From Rhodobacteraceae bacterium IMCC1909 (lineage in GTDB: Bacteria > Pseudomonadota > Alphaproteobacteria > Rhodobacterales > Rhodobacteraceae), in contig JAPDHM010000002.1 of the NCBI GenBank assembly GCA_030704425.1, forward strand, positions 620,001-684,000: a stretch of 64,000 bases of DNA, in the 5' to 3' direction. The notes beneath the pieces are model-generated. The model had not been told where the DNA came from. It ran no database searches and saw only the letters and a list, made by a program, of their open reading frames with translations. How positions within the stretch are numbered: position 1 is the stretch's first letter; each line of letters opens with the position of its first letter. A program made the translations under genes and the position numbers. Below, piece by piece: positions 18,819 to 27,788 of this stretch.

Positions 18819-19776
18819 GCGCCTGAACCGTTTCGCGCACGTCATGCACACGCAAGATCTGCGCGCCTTGCCCAGCGGCGGCCAGGGCCACCGCAACCGA
18901 GCCTGCCATACGGTCCTGCGCCTGCTCCGCGCCAGAAATCATGCCAATAAAGCGCTTACGGGACGCTCCCAAGAGAATGGGGCACCCTAAACCGTGGAAT
19001 ACCGCAAGACCGCGCAACAGCGCCAAATTATGCTCCAAGGTTTTCCCAAACCCAATGCCGGGATCAACAATAATATTTTGCCGCAAAATGCCCTGTGACA
19101 GCGCAAACTCCATCCGTGCGGCCAAATAATCATAGACATCAAGTAGGACATCTTCGTAATGCGCCTTTTGCTGCATCGTTTTGGGATCACTGGGTGCGTG
19201 CATCAGGCACAGTGGCGCGCCACTGCGGGCCGCCACCTGCGCCATCTCACTGTCAAAACTCAAAGCGGAGACATCATTGATCCAATCGACGCCCGCCTCC
19301 AACGCGGCCGCCGCCACAGGCGCTTTGCGCGTATCAATTGACAAAGGCAAAGACGACACCTGCCGCAGATCAAGAATGGTGGGCTTAGTCCGGGAGATTT
19401 CTTCCTCCAGAGCAACGAGATCGGCGCCGGGCCGGGTGCTCTCGCCCCCGATGTCAATAATATCTGCCCCCTCTTGCAGCAAGCGCACAGCATGGGCGCG
19501 CGCGCTTGCAGGGCTGCCAAATTGCCCACCATCGGAAAAACTATCTGGCGTGGTGTTTAAAATACCCATGACCTGCGGCCATGCGCTTGCTTTTGTCCCC
19601 AAATCAGAACGCGCAAAGGTTAATCGATGCAATATGTCTTGCGGCACCTCATCGGCAGATATGAGCTCCGCCCGCCCCTGCCGCGATAAAACTTCAACCT
19701 TGGAAAAACGGCACCAGCCCCCTGCAAGCACATGCGTGCCCTGCTCTTCGACCAAGGGCCGATAATACAGTGTCAT
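18790..19776 (-). CDS. folP: Dihydropteroate synthase
   Basis: FolP condenses 6-hydroxymethyl-dihydropterin pyrophosphate with p-aminobenzoate (EC 2.5.1.15), the target of sulfonamides. The 328-residue protein has a short N-terminal extension, then MGILNTTPDSFSDGGQF, IDIGGESTRPGA, WINDVSAL, VDPGIGFGKTLEHNL and the substrate-binding GASRKRFIG. ATG 19776 overlaps the stop of folB (ATGA), whereas the frame extended upstream would merely shadow folB. It forms a two-gene pterin unit with folB. Confidence 0.95.
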   Translation of the reverse strand: MTLYYRPLVEEQGTHVLAGGWCRFSKVEVLSRQGRAELISADEVPQDILHRLTFARSDLGTKASAWPQVMGILNTTPDSFSDGGQFGSPASARAHAVRLLQEGADIIDIGGESTRPGADLVALEEEISRTKPTILDLRQVSSLPLSIDTRKAPVAAAALEAGVDWINDVSALSFDSEMAQVAARSGAPLCLMHAPSDPKTMQQKAHYEDVLLDVYDYLAARMEFALSQGILRQNIIVDPGIGFGKTLEHNLALLRGLAVFHGLGCPILLGASRKRFIGMISGAEQAQDRMAGSVAVALAAAGQGAQILRVHDVRETVQALKLWAAVRG

Positions 19777-20699
19777 AGCAATGCCAGATCTGCCTGAGCC
19801 TGGCGGGCAATAGGCAAATTCCCTGTCGGAGTTGCGCCGACAAATACCAGCTGCGCGGCCTGCATTTCTTGCGCAAACCATTCGACCAGAGCGGAAATAT
19901 CGGCCATATCTGTTGGCGGACCATCGACTGCGTCCAGAACGATCTTTGACGGCGCCCAGAGGCTGATCTGATCGTGGCGCATCCCCCAATCCAATTCTGT
20001 CTTGGTTCCCACCACCACACAGCGCGGATCGTGGCTGGCAAAAATCCAAGAATTTTGTTCAATCGCCAAAAGATCAATACGGCGCTGAACCATACGATGC
20101 GCCGCCACCTGCGGCGCTCCCACCTCGGGCATGCCGACGCATATGATGACCGGGCGGGTGTTGTCTTCAGCCGCAGAGAGCCAGGCCTCCAAATGCCCCT
20201 CGTCGATCACATTATTTGCCAAAAATAGAACAATCGGATGCGGCGTTTCTTCGAGCCCCCGAAGGTTCGCATCAAAGACGCGTGACTTTGAACGTACAAT
20301 CTCCACACCCAAATTGCCGGGCCCACGATCCAGCTTTTCAATCCGCACAAAGACCCGCTGCGCTTGCGGCGCGAGCAAAATACGCTCTGCAACACGTTCC
20401 GCCAAAGTTTCCAGCAAATTCAGCCGCTCTTCGGATAGGGCCGCTTCTATGGCTTCTGTGACCCGATCATAAGACAGAATGCGATCCACGTCATCGTCGA
20501 TCTCATCGCTCAAGGGCTGCACTTCCACCACCACATCAAACCGAATACGTTGCGTAGTACCGCGTTCAGCTTGGAACGCACCAATTTCAACGGTTAGAAT
20601 ATGGTCGCGTACAGAAATTCTATCACAAGGCGCCTCTGCTGTCGCCTCTGACCGGGCGGTGGGATGAGCAAAAACATGTTTTAGATCATCATCGGTCAT
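19773..20699 (-). CDS. folB: Dihydroneopterin aldolase FolB with a long C-terminal extension
   Basis: The N-terminal part (about residues 20-130) matches the dihydroneopterin aldolase/epimerase fold, with HILTVEIGAFQAERG, LSYDRVTEAIEA and LLETLAERVAERIL, the helix bearing the active-site Glu. FolB makes 6-hydroxymethyl-dihydropterin for folate. A canonical FolB is about 120 residues; this one has 308. The extra 180 residues (IVLFLANNVIDEGHLEAW, ASHDPRCVVVGTKTELDWG) have no fold I recognise. The start at 20699 has AAGAGG six bases upstream. Its stop overlaps folP, confirming the folate context. Confidence 0.85.
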   Translation of the reverse strand: MTDDDLKHVFAHPTARSEATAEAPCDRISVRDHILTVEIGAFQAERGTTQRIRFDVVVEVQPLSDEIDDDVDRILSYDRVTEAIEAALSEERLNLLETLAERVAERILLAPQAQRVFVRIEKLDRGPGNLGVEIVRSKSRVFDANLRGLEETPHPIVLFLANNVIDEGHLEAWLSAAEDNTRPVIICVGMPEVGAPQVAAHRMVQRRIDLLAIEQNSWIFASHDPRCVVVGTKTELDWGMRHDQISLWAPSKIVLDAVDGPPTDMADISALVEWFAQEMQAAQLVFVGATPTGNLPIARQAQADLALL

Positions 20700-20748
20700 T
20701 GTCGGCCTCTTGCCTTGTCCTCTTGCCCCGTCGGGCGTAGCGCAAACA

Positions 20749-21432
20749 TTATTTCTCAGCAACGCGTCTAACGGGTTTATAGAATTTGTGTACCCCGATT
20801 GTGGCTACATGCTGAAAACTCCGCGCCCAAGACGTGGAAACGAAAGTGGCGTGATAAAAGGTGGCTCCTTTGGTCAAAGGCCGTGTCTTGCTGTCCATCG
20901 ATACCCGCGCAACGCGTTTGGCTTGATCATAGGCTGACCCATTGGCGATATATTCCAACTTGCCATCACAATTATAACTAAATTGGCAAGCATGTTTGCG
21001 CCCCGTGCCTTGGCGCACCACTTTGCAAATGCTGTTTGGAAACTTTGGGCTGTCGACGCGATTGAGAATCACTTCCACCACCGCAAATTGCCCTTCTACC
21101 GTTTCCCCGCGCGCTTCGAAATAAATGGCTTCCGCCAAACAAGCCCATTGCTTGCCGCCAGTTGGCTTTGCCAAACTGCGCAGCCAGCGGCCAGAATATC
21201 GCACCTTAGATCCCTTTGGACGCTCTTCAGGGCGCGGGGAAGTCAACACAGCGACGCGGCTCAAGGGCATTGCCGACACCATAGCATTTTCATGGCGCAG
21301 GGCGTCTTCTAACTCCACCGATGGAAATGCAGCGGATCGTTCACTGGCCATGCCCAGCTGCAGGGCGAAAACCTGCAAAGCCAGCCCAATACAGATCGAC
21401 ATGACCGCGGTGCGCAACGCTCCAAACCCCAT
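20749..21432 (-). CDS. SleB-like cell wall hydrolase
   Basis: The 227-residue protein starts with a signal peptide or membrane anchor (about residues 8-28) and ends in a Hydrolase_2 (SleB) domain: ACLAEAIYFEARGETVEGQ with the catalytic Glu, VILNRVDSPKFPNSICKVV, CQFSYNCDGK and GATFYHATFVSTSWA. SleB-type enzymes are lytic transglycosylases acting on peptidoglycan; in non-spore-formers they are thought to remodel the cell wall. Location would be periplasmic. Four cysteines in the domain suggest disulfides. Confidence 0.88.
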   Translation of the reverse strand: MGFGALRTAVMSICIGLALQVFALQLGMASERSAAFPSVELEDALRHENAMVSAMPLSRVAVLTSPRPEERPKGSKVRYSGRWLRSLAKPTGGKQWACLAEAIYFEARGETVEGQFAVVEVILNRVDSPKFPNSICKVVRQGTGRKHACQFSYNCDGKLEYIANGSAYDQAKRVARVSMDSKTRPLTKGATFYHATFVSTSWARSFQHVATIGVHKFYKPVRRVAEK

Positions 21433-21532
21433 TTATACCACTCCCAACAATTCAGGATGCTTTACTCAAATATGAGGGCTTCGTCCAGCGACCGCATAAT
21501 TTGCACAAAGCGATTTCACAAATATTTTTGAA

Positions 21533-24073
21533 TCAGTGCTTTATCTCATCTGCAATAGCACATTGCGCAGCGGCCAGACGGGCAACGGGCACACGGAACG
21601 GCGAGCAAGACACGTAGGTGAACCCACATTGCCGGATAAAGGCAATCGCCTCCGGATCGCCCCCATGCTCCCCACAGATGGACAGGACCACTTCAGGCCG
21701 CGCAGCTCGGCCACGCTCGGCTCCAAGCGTCAGCAACTCGCCGACACCTTCCTTGTCCAAACGATGAAACGGATCTTCTTCATAGACCCCCTGCTGTACA
21801 TACGAGGACATAAACCGCCCTGCATCATCGCGCGACAACCCATAGGTCATCTGTGTCAAATCATTGGTGCCAAAGCTCAAAAATTGCGAATAGGCGGCAA
21901 TTTCACCGGCTCGTAAAGCTGCACGCGGGGTTTCCACCATGACCCCAAGAGAATAGCTAAAGCTTTGTCCACGCTCGACCCGCACCGCGGCGGCAGCGGC
22001 ATCAATGCGCGCTTTGACCAATTCAACCTCACGGCAGGCCGAGACCAATGGAATCATGATTTCTGGTGAGGCATCAACGCCACTGTCGATCGCCGCTTCA
22101 AATATCGCCCGCGCCTGCATCTCGTAGATTTCAGGAACCGTGATCCCAAGCCGCACCCCGCGCAGACCGAGCATCGGGTTATATTCCGACAATTGCTCCA
22201 CCCTTTCGGTCACCCGCGACAGCGGCAGGCTGAGAGCTTCGGCCAAATCGCGCAACCCGCTACGATCGGCAGGCAAAAACTCGTGCAAAGGCGGGTCAAG
22301 CAACCGAATGCAAACGGGGCGCCCCTCCATTATTTGGAACAACTCGGTGAAATCGGCCCGTTGCATGGGCAAGAGTCGTTCCAAAGAAGCGGCACGGTCC
22401 GCTTCGTTTTCCGCAAAAATCATCTCCCGCATCACAGTTAAGCGGTCCGCTTCAAAGAACATATGCTCACTGCGGCACAGGCCAATGCCGTCCGCCATAA
22501 AGTTTTTGGCCGTTTGCGCATCACGCGGCGTATCCGCATTGGCTCTGATCCCAATATCGCGCAACTCATCTGCCCAGCCCAGTAGGGTTGTGACAGCGGT
22601 GTTGAGACCGGCTTCCACCGTCTCCACATGCCCCACCAATACTTCGCCATGGGTGCCGTCCACAGTGATGACATCCCCTTCGCGCAAAATCTGTTGGTTG
22701 CGACCAACGACCATCTTCTTTTGCCCGTCTATGCTCATGTCCGAGGCGCCAACCACGCAGGGTAAGCCAAGACCACGCCCGATCACTGCGGCATGGCTTG
22801 TGACCCCGCCCCGTTCGGTGAGAACCGCAACCACAGAGTGCATGCCGCGAATATCTTCTGGACCAGTTTCACGACGCACCAAAACAGCCGCCTCGCCGCG
22901 CGCGGCACTGGCTTGCGCGTCGGAGGCTGTAAAGACGATCTTTCCGGTCGCCGCCCCTGGGCTTGCGGCAATCCCCTTGGCCAATACGGTACGCGGTGCA
23001 TTGGGCGCCACTTGCCGGTGCAACAGTTCAGACAAAGCCTTTGGGTCAACCCGCATAAGGGCATCTTCGCGCGGGATGATCCCATCGCGGGCCAGGTCCA
23101 CGGCAATATGCACCGCTGCGCTTGAAGATCGCACGATACGCACCGCATCCAAAATCGCCAGCTTGCCACTTTCGAGCGTGAATTCAATTTGCATCTCTTC
23201 ACGCAGGCGCTGCCGGGCCAAAACCGAATAGTCCAAAAGCTGTTTAAAAACCTCGGGGCAGGTTTCTTCAAAGGACGGGCCACGCGGATCCTTGGTCAGA
23301 TACAGAGATCCAACCTGACGATCCAAAGCCTCCCGCCCCTGGGATTGTCGCAGGTAGCGCCCGTGAATCTCGGGCAGGCCCCTGTCGGACGAGGCAAATT
23401 GTATCACACCCGAGCCACATTCACCGCGCCCAACCCCAATGGCCATCGCCTGAACGACAAGCCCAAGCCCCGCATCCGCGGGGGCACCCTTCGCCTGGCG
23501 CAAAAGCCGGGCACTGGTGCCTTCCCAAGCCCGAGCCATAGAGCGCAACACATGGGCCAATTGCACATCCACCTCCTGCGGGAACGGCTCATCGGCCTCG
23601 TCGCAATAGGTGGCCAAAACCTTCATCACATCGCCCGTGGTCGGCGTTTCAGGATCATCGAAAGCGTCTGGATCCAGCCGCGCCACATGGGTCGCATAAG
23701 CGTTGATAAACCGCAGATAGAGGGTGGCCGCTGCCGTTTCACCGTGGCTTTCACAGAGCTCTGAGAATTTCCGATCATTCATGCCAATATTCAAAATCGC
23801 ACCCGGCCCACCCCAATCAGGGCTGCCAGAAGACGGCCGCACGGAGAGCAAGGGCGCCGCGCCGAAATGTGGCAAGACCAAGCCAAGATCCAAAGCATGG
23901 CCCTGTGCCAAATCATGCACCGCCTTAAAGGAAAGGGCTACCGTTGTTGGAACCGGCATATCAAGCCGGACCAGGCGCTGCGCGCATTTGGCCCGTCCGC
24001 CATAGGCGGCGGCGGTCATTAGGGCTGTATTGGTAACCAATACAACAGGGGCGAAAGTTTGATCGTTCTGCAC
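21533..24073 (-). CDS. ppdK: Pyruvate phosphate dikinase-like protein
   Basis: This 846-residue protein has the layout of PPDK, which interconverts pyruvate, ATP and Pi with PEP, AMP and PPi. A reduced N-terminal ATP-grasp region (SVRPSSGSPDWGGPGAILN) comes first. The swivelling phosphohistidine domain follows (GGVTSHAAVIGRGLG, active His near residue 420), then the C-terminal PEP-binding barrel with GIGLCRSEHMFF, VMVETPRAAL, FGTNDLTQMTYG and catalytic Cys in CGEHGGDP. The nucleotide domain is shorter than in classical PPDK, so the phosphoryl donor is less certain. The GTG start has GAGGA seven bases upstream. It lies downstream of glyS. Confidence 0.85.
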   Translation of the reverse strand: MQNDQTFAPVVLVTNTALMTAAAYGGRAKCAQRLVRLDMPVPTTVALSFKAVHDLAQGHALDLGLVLPHFGAAPLLSVRPSSGSPDWGGPGAILNIGMNDRKFSELCESHGETAAATLYLRFINAYATHVARLDPDAFDDPETPTTGDVMKVLATYCDEADEPFPQEVDVQLAHVLRSMARAWEGTSARLLRQAKGAPADAGLGLVVQAMAIGVGRGECGSGVIQFASSDRGLPEIHGRYLRQSQGREALDRQVGSLYLTKDPRGPSFEETCPEVFKQLLDYSVLARQRLREEMQIEFTLESGKLAILDAVRIVRSSSAAVHIAVDLARDGIIPREDALMRVDPKALSELLHRQVAPNAPRTVLAKGIAASPGAATGKIVFTASDAQASAARGEAAVLVRRETGPEDIRGMHSVVAVLTERGGVTSHAAVIGRGLGLPCVVGASDMSIDGQKKMVVGRNQQILREGDVITVDGTHGEVLVGHVETVEAGLNTAVTTLLGWADELRDIGIRANADTPRDAQTAKNFMADGIGLCRSEHMFFEADRLTVMREMIFAENEADRAASLERLLPMQRADFTELFQIMEGRPVCIRLLDPPLHEFLPADRSGLRDLAEALSLPLSRVTERVEQLSEYNPMLGLRGVRLGITVPEIYEMQARAIFEAAIDSGVDASPEIMIPLVSACREVELVKARIDAAAAAVRVERGQSFSYSLGVMVETPRAALRAGEIAAYSQFLSFGTNDLTQMTYGLSRDDAGRFMSSYVQQGVYEEDPFHRLDKEGVGELLTLGAERGRAARPEVVLSICGEHGGDPEAIAFIRQCGFTYVSCSPFRVPVARLAAAQCAIADEIKH

Positions 24074-24135
24074 TGCGGCATCCTCATGTTCTGCTGCAGC
24101 ATAGGCCCTTGACTGCGTAGTGCAAGAGGCACTTG

Positions 24136-26193
24136 TCAGCCTTCGACTTTGGTCAAATCAGCAACCGACAGGCAGGTTGTGCGAATCCGGCTCAAAAGGT
24201 TCAGCCGATTGCGACGGACCAATGCACTATCCGCATTGATCTTTACCGCTTCGAAAAACGCATCAATCGGACCACGCAATGTGGCCATAGCCGCCATAGC
24301 GGTGGCAAAATTCTGTGTTGCCATGGCGGGTTGAATCGTTTTATCCGCCGAATCTAACGCCGCGAAAAGCACCTTCTCCGCCTCGTTTTCCGCATATTTC
24401 ACATCGGCGCCAAAGCTATATTCAACCCCATCCTTCTCTTCGGCTTGGCTCAAGATATTATTGGCGCGTTTGAAACCTTGGATCAAATTTTCGCCATCAT
24501 CTGTGGCCAGCGCCCCTTGCAGGGCCGCTGCCCGCTTGACCAAAAGTGCCAGATCGTCACTTTGCGGCATGGCGATGCAGGCGTCGATCACATCATGGCG
24601 AATGCCCCGGTCACGCAGGTAGGTTTTGAGACGATCTTGGAAAAATCCGAGCAAATCCGCGGCTCCAGCACCCGCATCGGCAGCGGTCAACCGATCCGCT
24701 AAAGGCAAAGTGAGGTGATTGTCCAAAATCAAGCGGATCACCCCCAAGGCCGCGCGGCGCAGAGCAAACGGGTCTTTCGAGCCGGTCGGCTTTTCATCAA
24801 TCGCCCAAAACCCGGTTAACATGTCAAGCTTATCGGCCAGCGCCACAGCAACAGAAACGGGCGCTGTCGGCGCATCATCAGAAGGCCCAAGTGGCGAGTA
24901 ATGCGCTTCACAGGCCGCCGCAATATCAGCCGACATGCCCGCTTTTTCAGCATAATAGCGCCCCATGAGCCCCTGCAATTCGGGAAATTCATAGACCATT
25001 TCTGAGCTCAAATCCGCCTTCGCCACCAAAGCGGCCTGCTCTGCCATATCCGGATCAGCGCCTACCACTGGTGCCAAGTCACGGGCCAATGCTGCAATAC
25101 GCTTGATTCGCGCGGCCTGGCTGCCCAGCTTGTTGTGAAAGGTGACGTTTTCCAAAGCCGCCTGCCAGTTTCCCATGCCCGCTTTTGCTTCGCGCAGATC
25201 GTTCTCCCAAAAGAATTTCGCATCGGCAAGACGCGCAGCCAGCACCTTTTGATTGCCCTTCAATATCGTGGCGCCCTGATCGGCCGCCTCAATATTGGCC
25301 ACGGTGACAAAGCGCTCAATGCGGCCTGTTTTCGGGTTTGAGACCGAGAAGAATTTTTGATGTTCCTTCATGGAGGTTTTCAAAACCTCTGGGGGCAGAT
25401 CCAAAAATTCTTCATCAATTTGACCCATCAGAACAACAGGCCATTCCACGAGTCCTGCCACCTCAGCCAACAAGCCGGTGTCTTCCACCACGCTCTGGCC
25501 CAGCGCAAAAGCTTGGGTCTGGGCTTCCTGCCAAATCGCAGCTTGCCGCTCATCGGCCCGCAGGATCACTTTGGCGCGCTTCAGCTTGGTTTCGTAATCC
25601 TCAAAACCACTCACCGCAAAGGCATCTGGCGCCATGAAACGGTGACCGCAGGTCTGGTTGCCAGCTTTAATGCCGTCCACTTCAAGAGGGACAACCGAGA
25701 CTTCGGCCTCATTGGACAAGATACAAAGGATCGATTGCAAAGGCCGCACCCAGCGCAGACTCCCAGACCCCCAACGCATCGATTTTGGCCAAGGGAAATT
25801 GCGAATAGTCGCTTCTAACACCTCTGCCACAATCTCAGCCGCGGGGCGCCCGGGCTTGGTGATCTTGGCAAAATAGACCTGACCTTTTTTATCATCGCGC
25901 ACTTCAAGGTCATCCATAGACAAACCCGCACCGCGCAAAAATCCATCAATCGCCTGCTCTGGCGCGCCAACTTTCGGACCCTTACGCTCTTCTTGCACCG
26001 TGGGGCTGGCGTCGAGCAAACCTTCCACAACCAAGGTGAGGCGCCGCGCTGTGTGAAAAGCTGAAGCATTGGCATAGGTCAAGCCCGCCTCAACCATCCC
26101 ATTGGTCAACAGTTTCTTGAGGCTCTGAGCCGCAGGGGCTTGCAAACCTGCAGGTATTTCCTCCGAAAAGAGTTCAATGAGAAGATCCGCCAT
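24136..26193 (-). CDS. glyS: Glycyl-tRNA synthetase beta subunit
   Basis: GlyS is the tRNA-binding subunit of the bacterial alpha2-beta2 glycyl-tRNA synthetase. The 685-residue length is usual. The start MADLLIELFSEEIPAG is the standard family N-terminus, with LRWVRPLQSILCIL, LKTSMKEHQKFFSV, SDLSSEMVYEFPELQGLMG-type segments (here KADLSSEMVYEFPELQGLM) and the terminal DALR anticodon-binding part. ATG 26193 overlaps the upstream stop as TAATG, so seven extra upstream residues are rejected. It is co-transcribed with glyQ through one small gene. Confidence 0.97.
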   Translation of the reverse strand: MADLLIELFSEEIPAGLQAPAAQSLKKLLTNGMVEAGLTYANASAFHTARRLTLVVEGLLDASPTVQEERKGPKVGAPEQAIDGFLRGAGLSMDDLEVRDDKKGQVYFAKITKPGRPAAEIVAEVLEATIRNFPWPKSMRWGSGSLRWVRPLQSILCILSNEAEVSVVPLEVDGIKAGNQTCGHRFMAPDAFAVSGFEDYETKLKRAKVILRADERQAAIWQEAQTQAFALGQSVVEDTGLLAEVAGLVEWPVVLMGQIDEEFLDLPPEVLKTSMKEHQKFFSVSNPKTGRIERFVTVANIEAADQGATILKGNQKVLAARLADAKFFWENDLREAKAGMGNWQAALENVTFHNKLGSQAARIKRIAALARDLAPVVGADPDMAEQAALVAKADLSSEMVYEFPELQGLMGRYYAEKAGMSADIAAACEAHYSPLGPSDDAPTAPVSVAVALADKLDMLTGFWAIDEKPTGSKDPFALRRAALGVIRLILDNHLTLPLADRLTAADAGAGAADLLGFFQDRLKTYLRDRGIRHDVIDACIAMPQSDDLALLVKRAAALQGALATDDGENLIQGFKRANNILSQAEEKDGVEYSFGADVKYAENEAEKVLFAALDSADKTIQPAMATQNFATAMAAMATLRGPIDAFFEAVKINADSALVRRNRLNLLSRIRTTCLSVADLTKVEG

Positions 26194-26711
26194 TATTGAT
26201 ACCTTTCCGGACAATCGTCAGAGGCCTGTGAGCCGTCATACAGTTTGTCGCCACAATCGTTGATTTGATGCCAAACAAAGCCGCGCCCGTCATCGTAAAT
26301 TGCCACAATCCGGTCGATACCAAACTCGAAATTCGCGGCCCCCAAATAGGCGGTCGCAATGCCGGCGTCGATGTCAGTTGCGATTTGGGCCGCGTCGAAA
26401 CATCCAAACCACTCCGGCGCGTTTCGCGGCTCCGAACGCTCCAGCGTGGTGAATGTTTCGGTGAGCATGGCCGTGCTCAAAGGTGTTTTAAAACAGGCGC
26501 GATAGCGGATTGGGCTGCTGTCTGCGTCAATACCCTCAAACTCCGTCACCGGAATGCGTGTTGGCGCGCCACTGACGATTGAGGTCAAGGCCACCTCCCC
26601 CTCCGTGAAGGTTTCATAATAGCCATAGACCTGCGCGTAATAGACGCCAATCCCGAAGGCTGCTGTTATTCCTAAAATTCCGCCGCTGATCACTTTTCCA
26701 CTGACAGCCAT
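26193..26711 (-). CDS. Small membrane-anchored protein between glyQ and glyS (DUF6446-like)
   Basis: The 172-residue protein begins with one membrane segment (about residues 8-30, ISGGILGITAAFGIGVYY) and continues as a periplasmic domain with several cysteines (RACFKT, WFGCFD, NDCGDKL, DDCPERY). Its ATG overlaps the glyQ stop and its stop overlaps the glyS ATG, so all three are translationally coupled. I associate this position and length with a Rhodobacterales family catalogued as DUF6446, though not with certainty. No link to tRNA charging is apparent. Confidence 0.8.
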   Translation of the reverse strand: MAVSGKVISGGILGITAAFGIGVYYAQVYGYYETFTEGEVALTSIVSGAPTRIPVTEFEGIDADSSPIRYRACFKTPLSTAMLTETFTTLERSEPRNAPEWFGCFDAAQIATDIDAGIATAYLGAANFEFGIDRIVAIYDDGRGFVWHQINDCGDKLYDGSQASDDCPERYQ

Positions 26712-27625
26712 CAGGCCGCTCCCGCTGCTGAAGTCTGCACGAAGGCATTGGCGCATTTGGTCGCCAAACTCCGAACTCGGCCGATATAGGCCTGTCGTTC
26801 GGTGACGGAGATGACGCCGCGCGCATCCAGAAGGTTAAACATATGGCTGGCTTTGATACATTGATCATAGGCCGGATGGGCCATGATGATCCGCTTGTCG
26901 GTTTTAGGGTCAATCGCCTCTTGCGCCAAAATAGCCTCGCATTCTGCCTCAGCCTCTTCAAACTGGCGCAGCAAGACCTCTGTATTGGCCACATCAAAGT
27001 TCCAACGGGCGTATTCTTCCTCGGTTTGGCGGAAAATGTCGCCATAGGTCAAAGCGATAGGGGCGGAAGGGTCATTAAAGGGCATGTCCATCACGTGATC
27101 CACACCCAACACATACATTGCCAAACGCTCCAGACCATAGGTCAGCTCCCCAGAAATTGGGTGACAATCATGACCTCCGACCTGCTGGAAATAAGTGAAC
27201 TGTGACACTTCCATACCGTCACACCACACTTCCCAGCCCAAGCCCCAAGCCCCCAAGGTCGGGCTTTCCCAATCATCCTCTACAAACCTGATGTCATGCA
27301 GGGCCATATCGATGCCAATGGCTTTGAGGCTGCCCAAATAGAGCTCTTGCAAATTCGGTGGGCTGGGTTTGATGAGCACTTGATATTGGTAATAGTGCTG
27401 CAAGCGGTTTGGATTTTCCCCATAACGCCCATCAGTTGGGCGGCGCGATGGCTGCACATAGGCAGCCGCCCATGGCTTGGAGCCCAAAGCCCGCAGCGTG
27501 GTGGCGGGGTGAAACGTACCAGCGCCCACCTCCATGTCATAGGGTTGCAAAATGGCGCAGCCCTGCGCGGCCCAATAGGTTTGAAGGCGCAAAATTATCT
27601 CTTGGAATGATTTTGGAGTGCTCAT
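26711..27625 (-). CDS. glyQ: Glycyl-tRNA synthetase alpha subunit
   Basis: GlyQ is the catalytic class II subunit that activates glycine and charges tRNA-Gly. The 304-residue protein starts [18 protein letters not shown], then [40 protein letters not shown] (motif 2), [13 protein letters not shown] and the conserved [15 protein letters not shown] 27625 has GAGGAACAC directly upstream; the longer frame adds unconserved residues. It is the first gene of the glyQ-small protein-glyS unit and is divergent from the protease-like gene. Confidence 0.97.
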   Translation of the reverse strand: MSTPKSFQEIILRLQTYWAAQGCAILQPYDMEVGAGTFHPATTLRALGSKPWAAAYVQPSRRPTDGRYGENPNRLQHYYQYQVLIKPSPPNLQELYLGSLKAIGIDMALHDIRFVEDDWESPTLGAWGLGWEVWCDGMEVSQFTYFQQVGGHDCHPISGELTYGLERLAMYVLGVDHVMDMPFNDPSAPIALTYGDIFRQTEEEYARWNFDVANTEVLLRQFEEAEAECEAILAQEAIDPKTDKRIIMAHPAYDQCIKASHMFNLLDARGVISVTERQAYIGRVRSLATKCANAFVQTSAAGAA

Positions 27626-27788
27626 GTGTTCCTCAGCCGCTGATCTGGCGCCTGAATAGGCGCTGCACGGGCCAGCGTCAATCAAGCCACCGATGCCAAA
27701 TCAGCGCAAATGCCAAAACTTTCCTGCACCGGCTTGATTTACGCGCCAATCCCACAAATAACAGGGTAAATTTTCAAAAGGTTCAAAG

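Noticed and set aside
19777-20049. N-terminal extension of folP by about 90 residues
   Set aside because: The extra part overlaps the folB coding sequence in another frame; ATG 19776 has the ATGA overlap and begins the family-like sequence.
22140-23231. Long plus-strand open frame opposite the PPDK-like gene
   Set aside because: It lies antisense to a well-conserved protein, is rich in Arg and Ser as expected for a G+C-rich shadow frame, and resembles no family.
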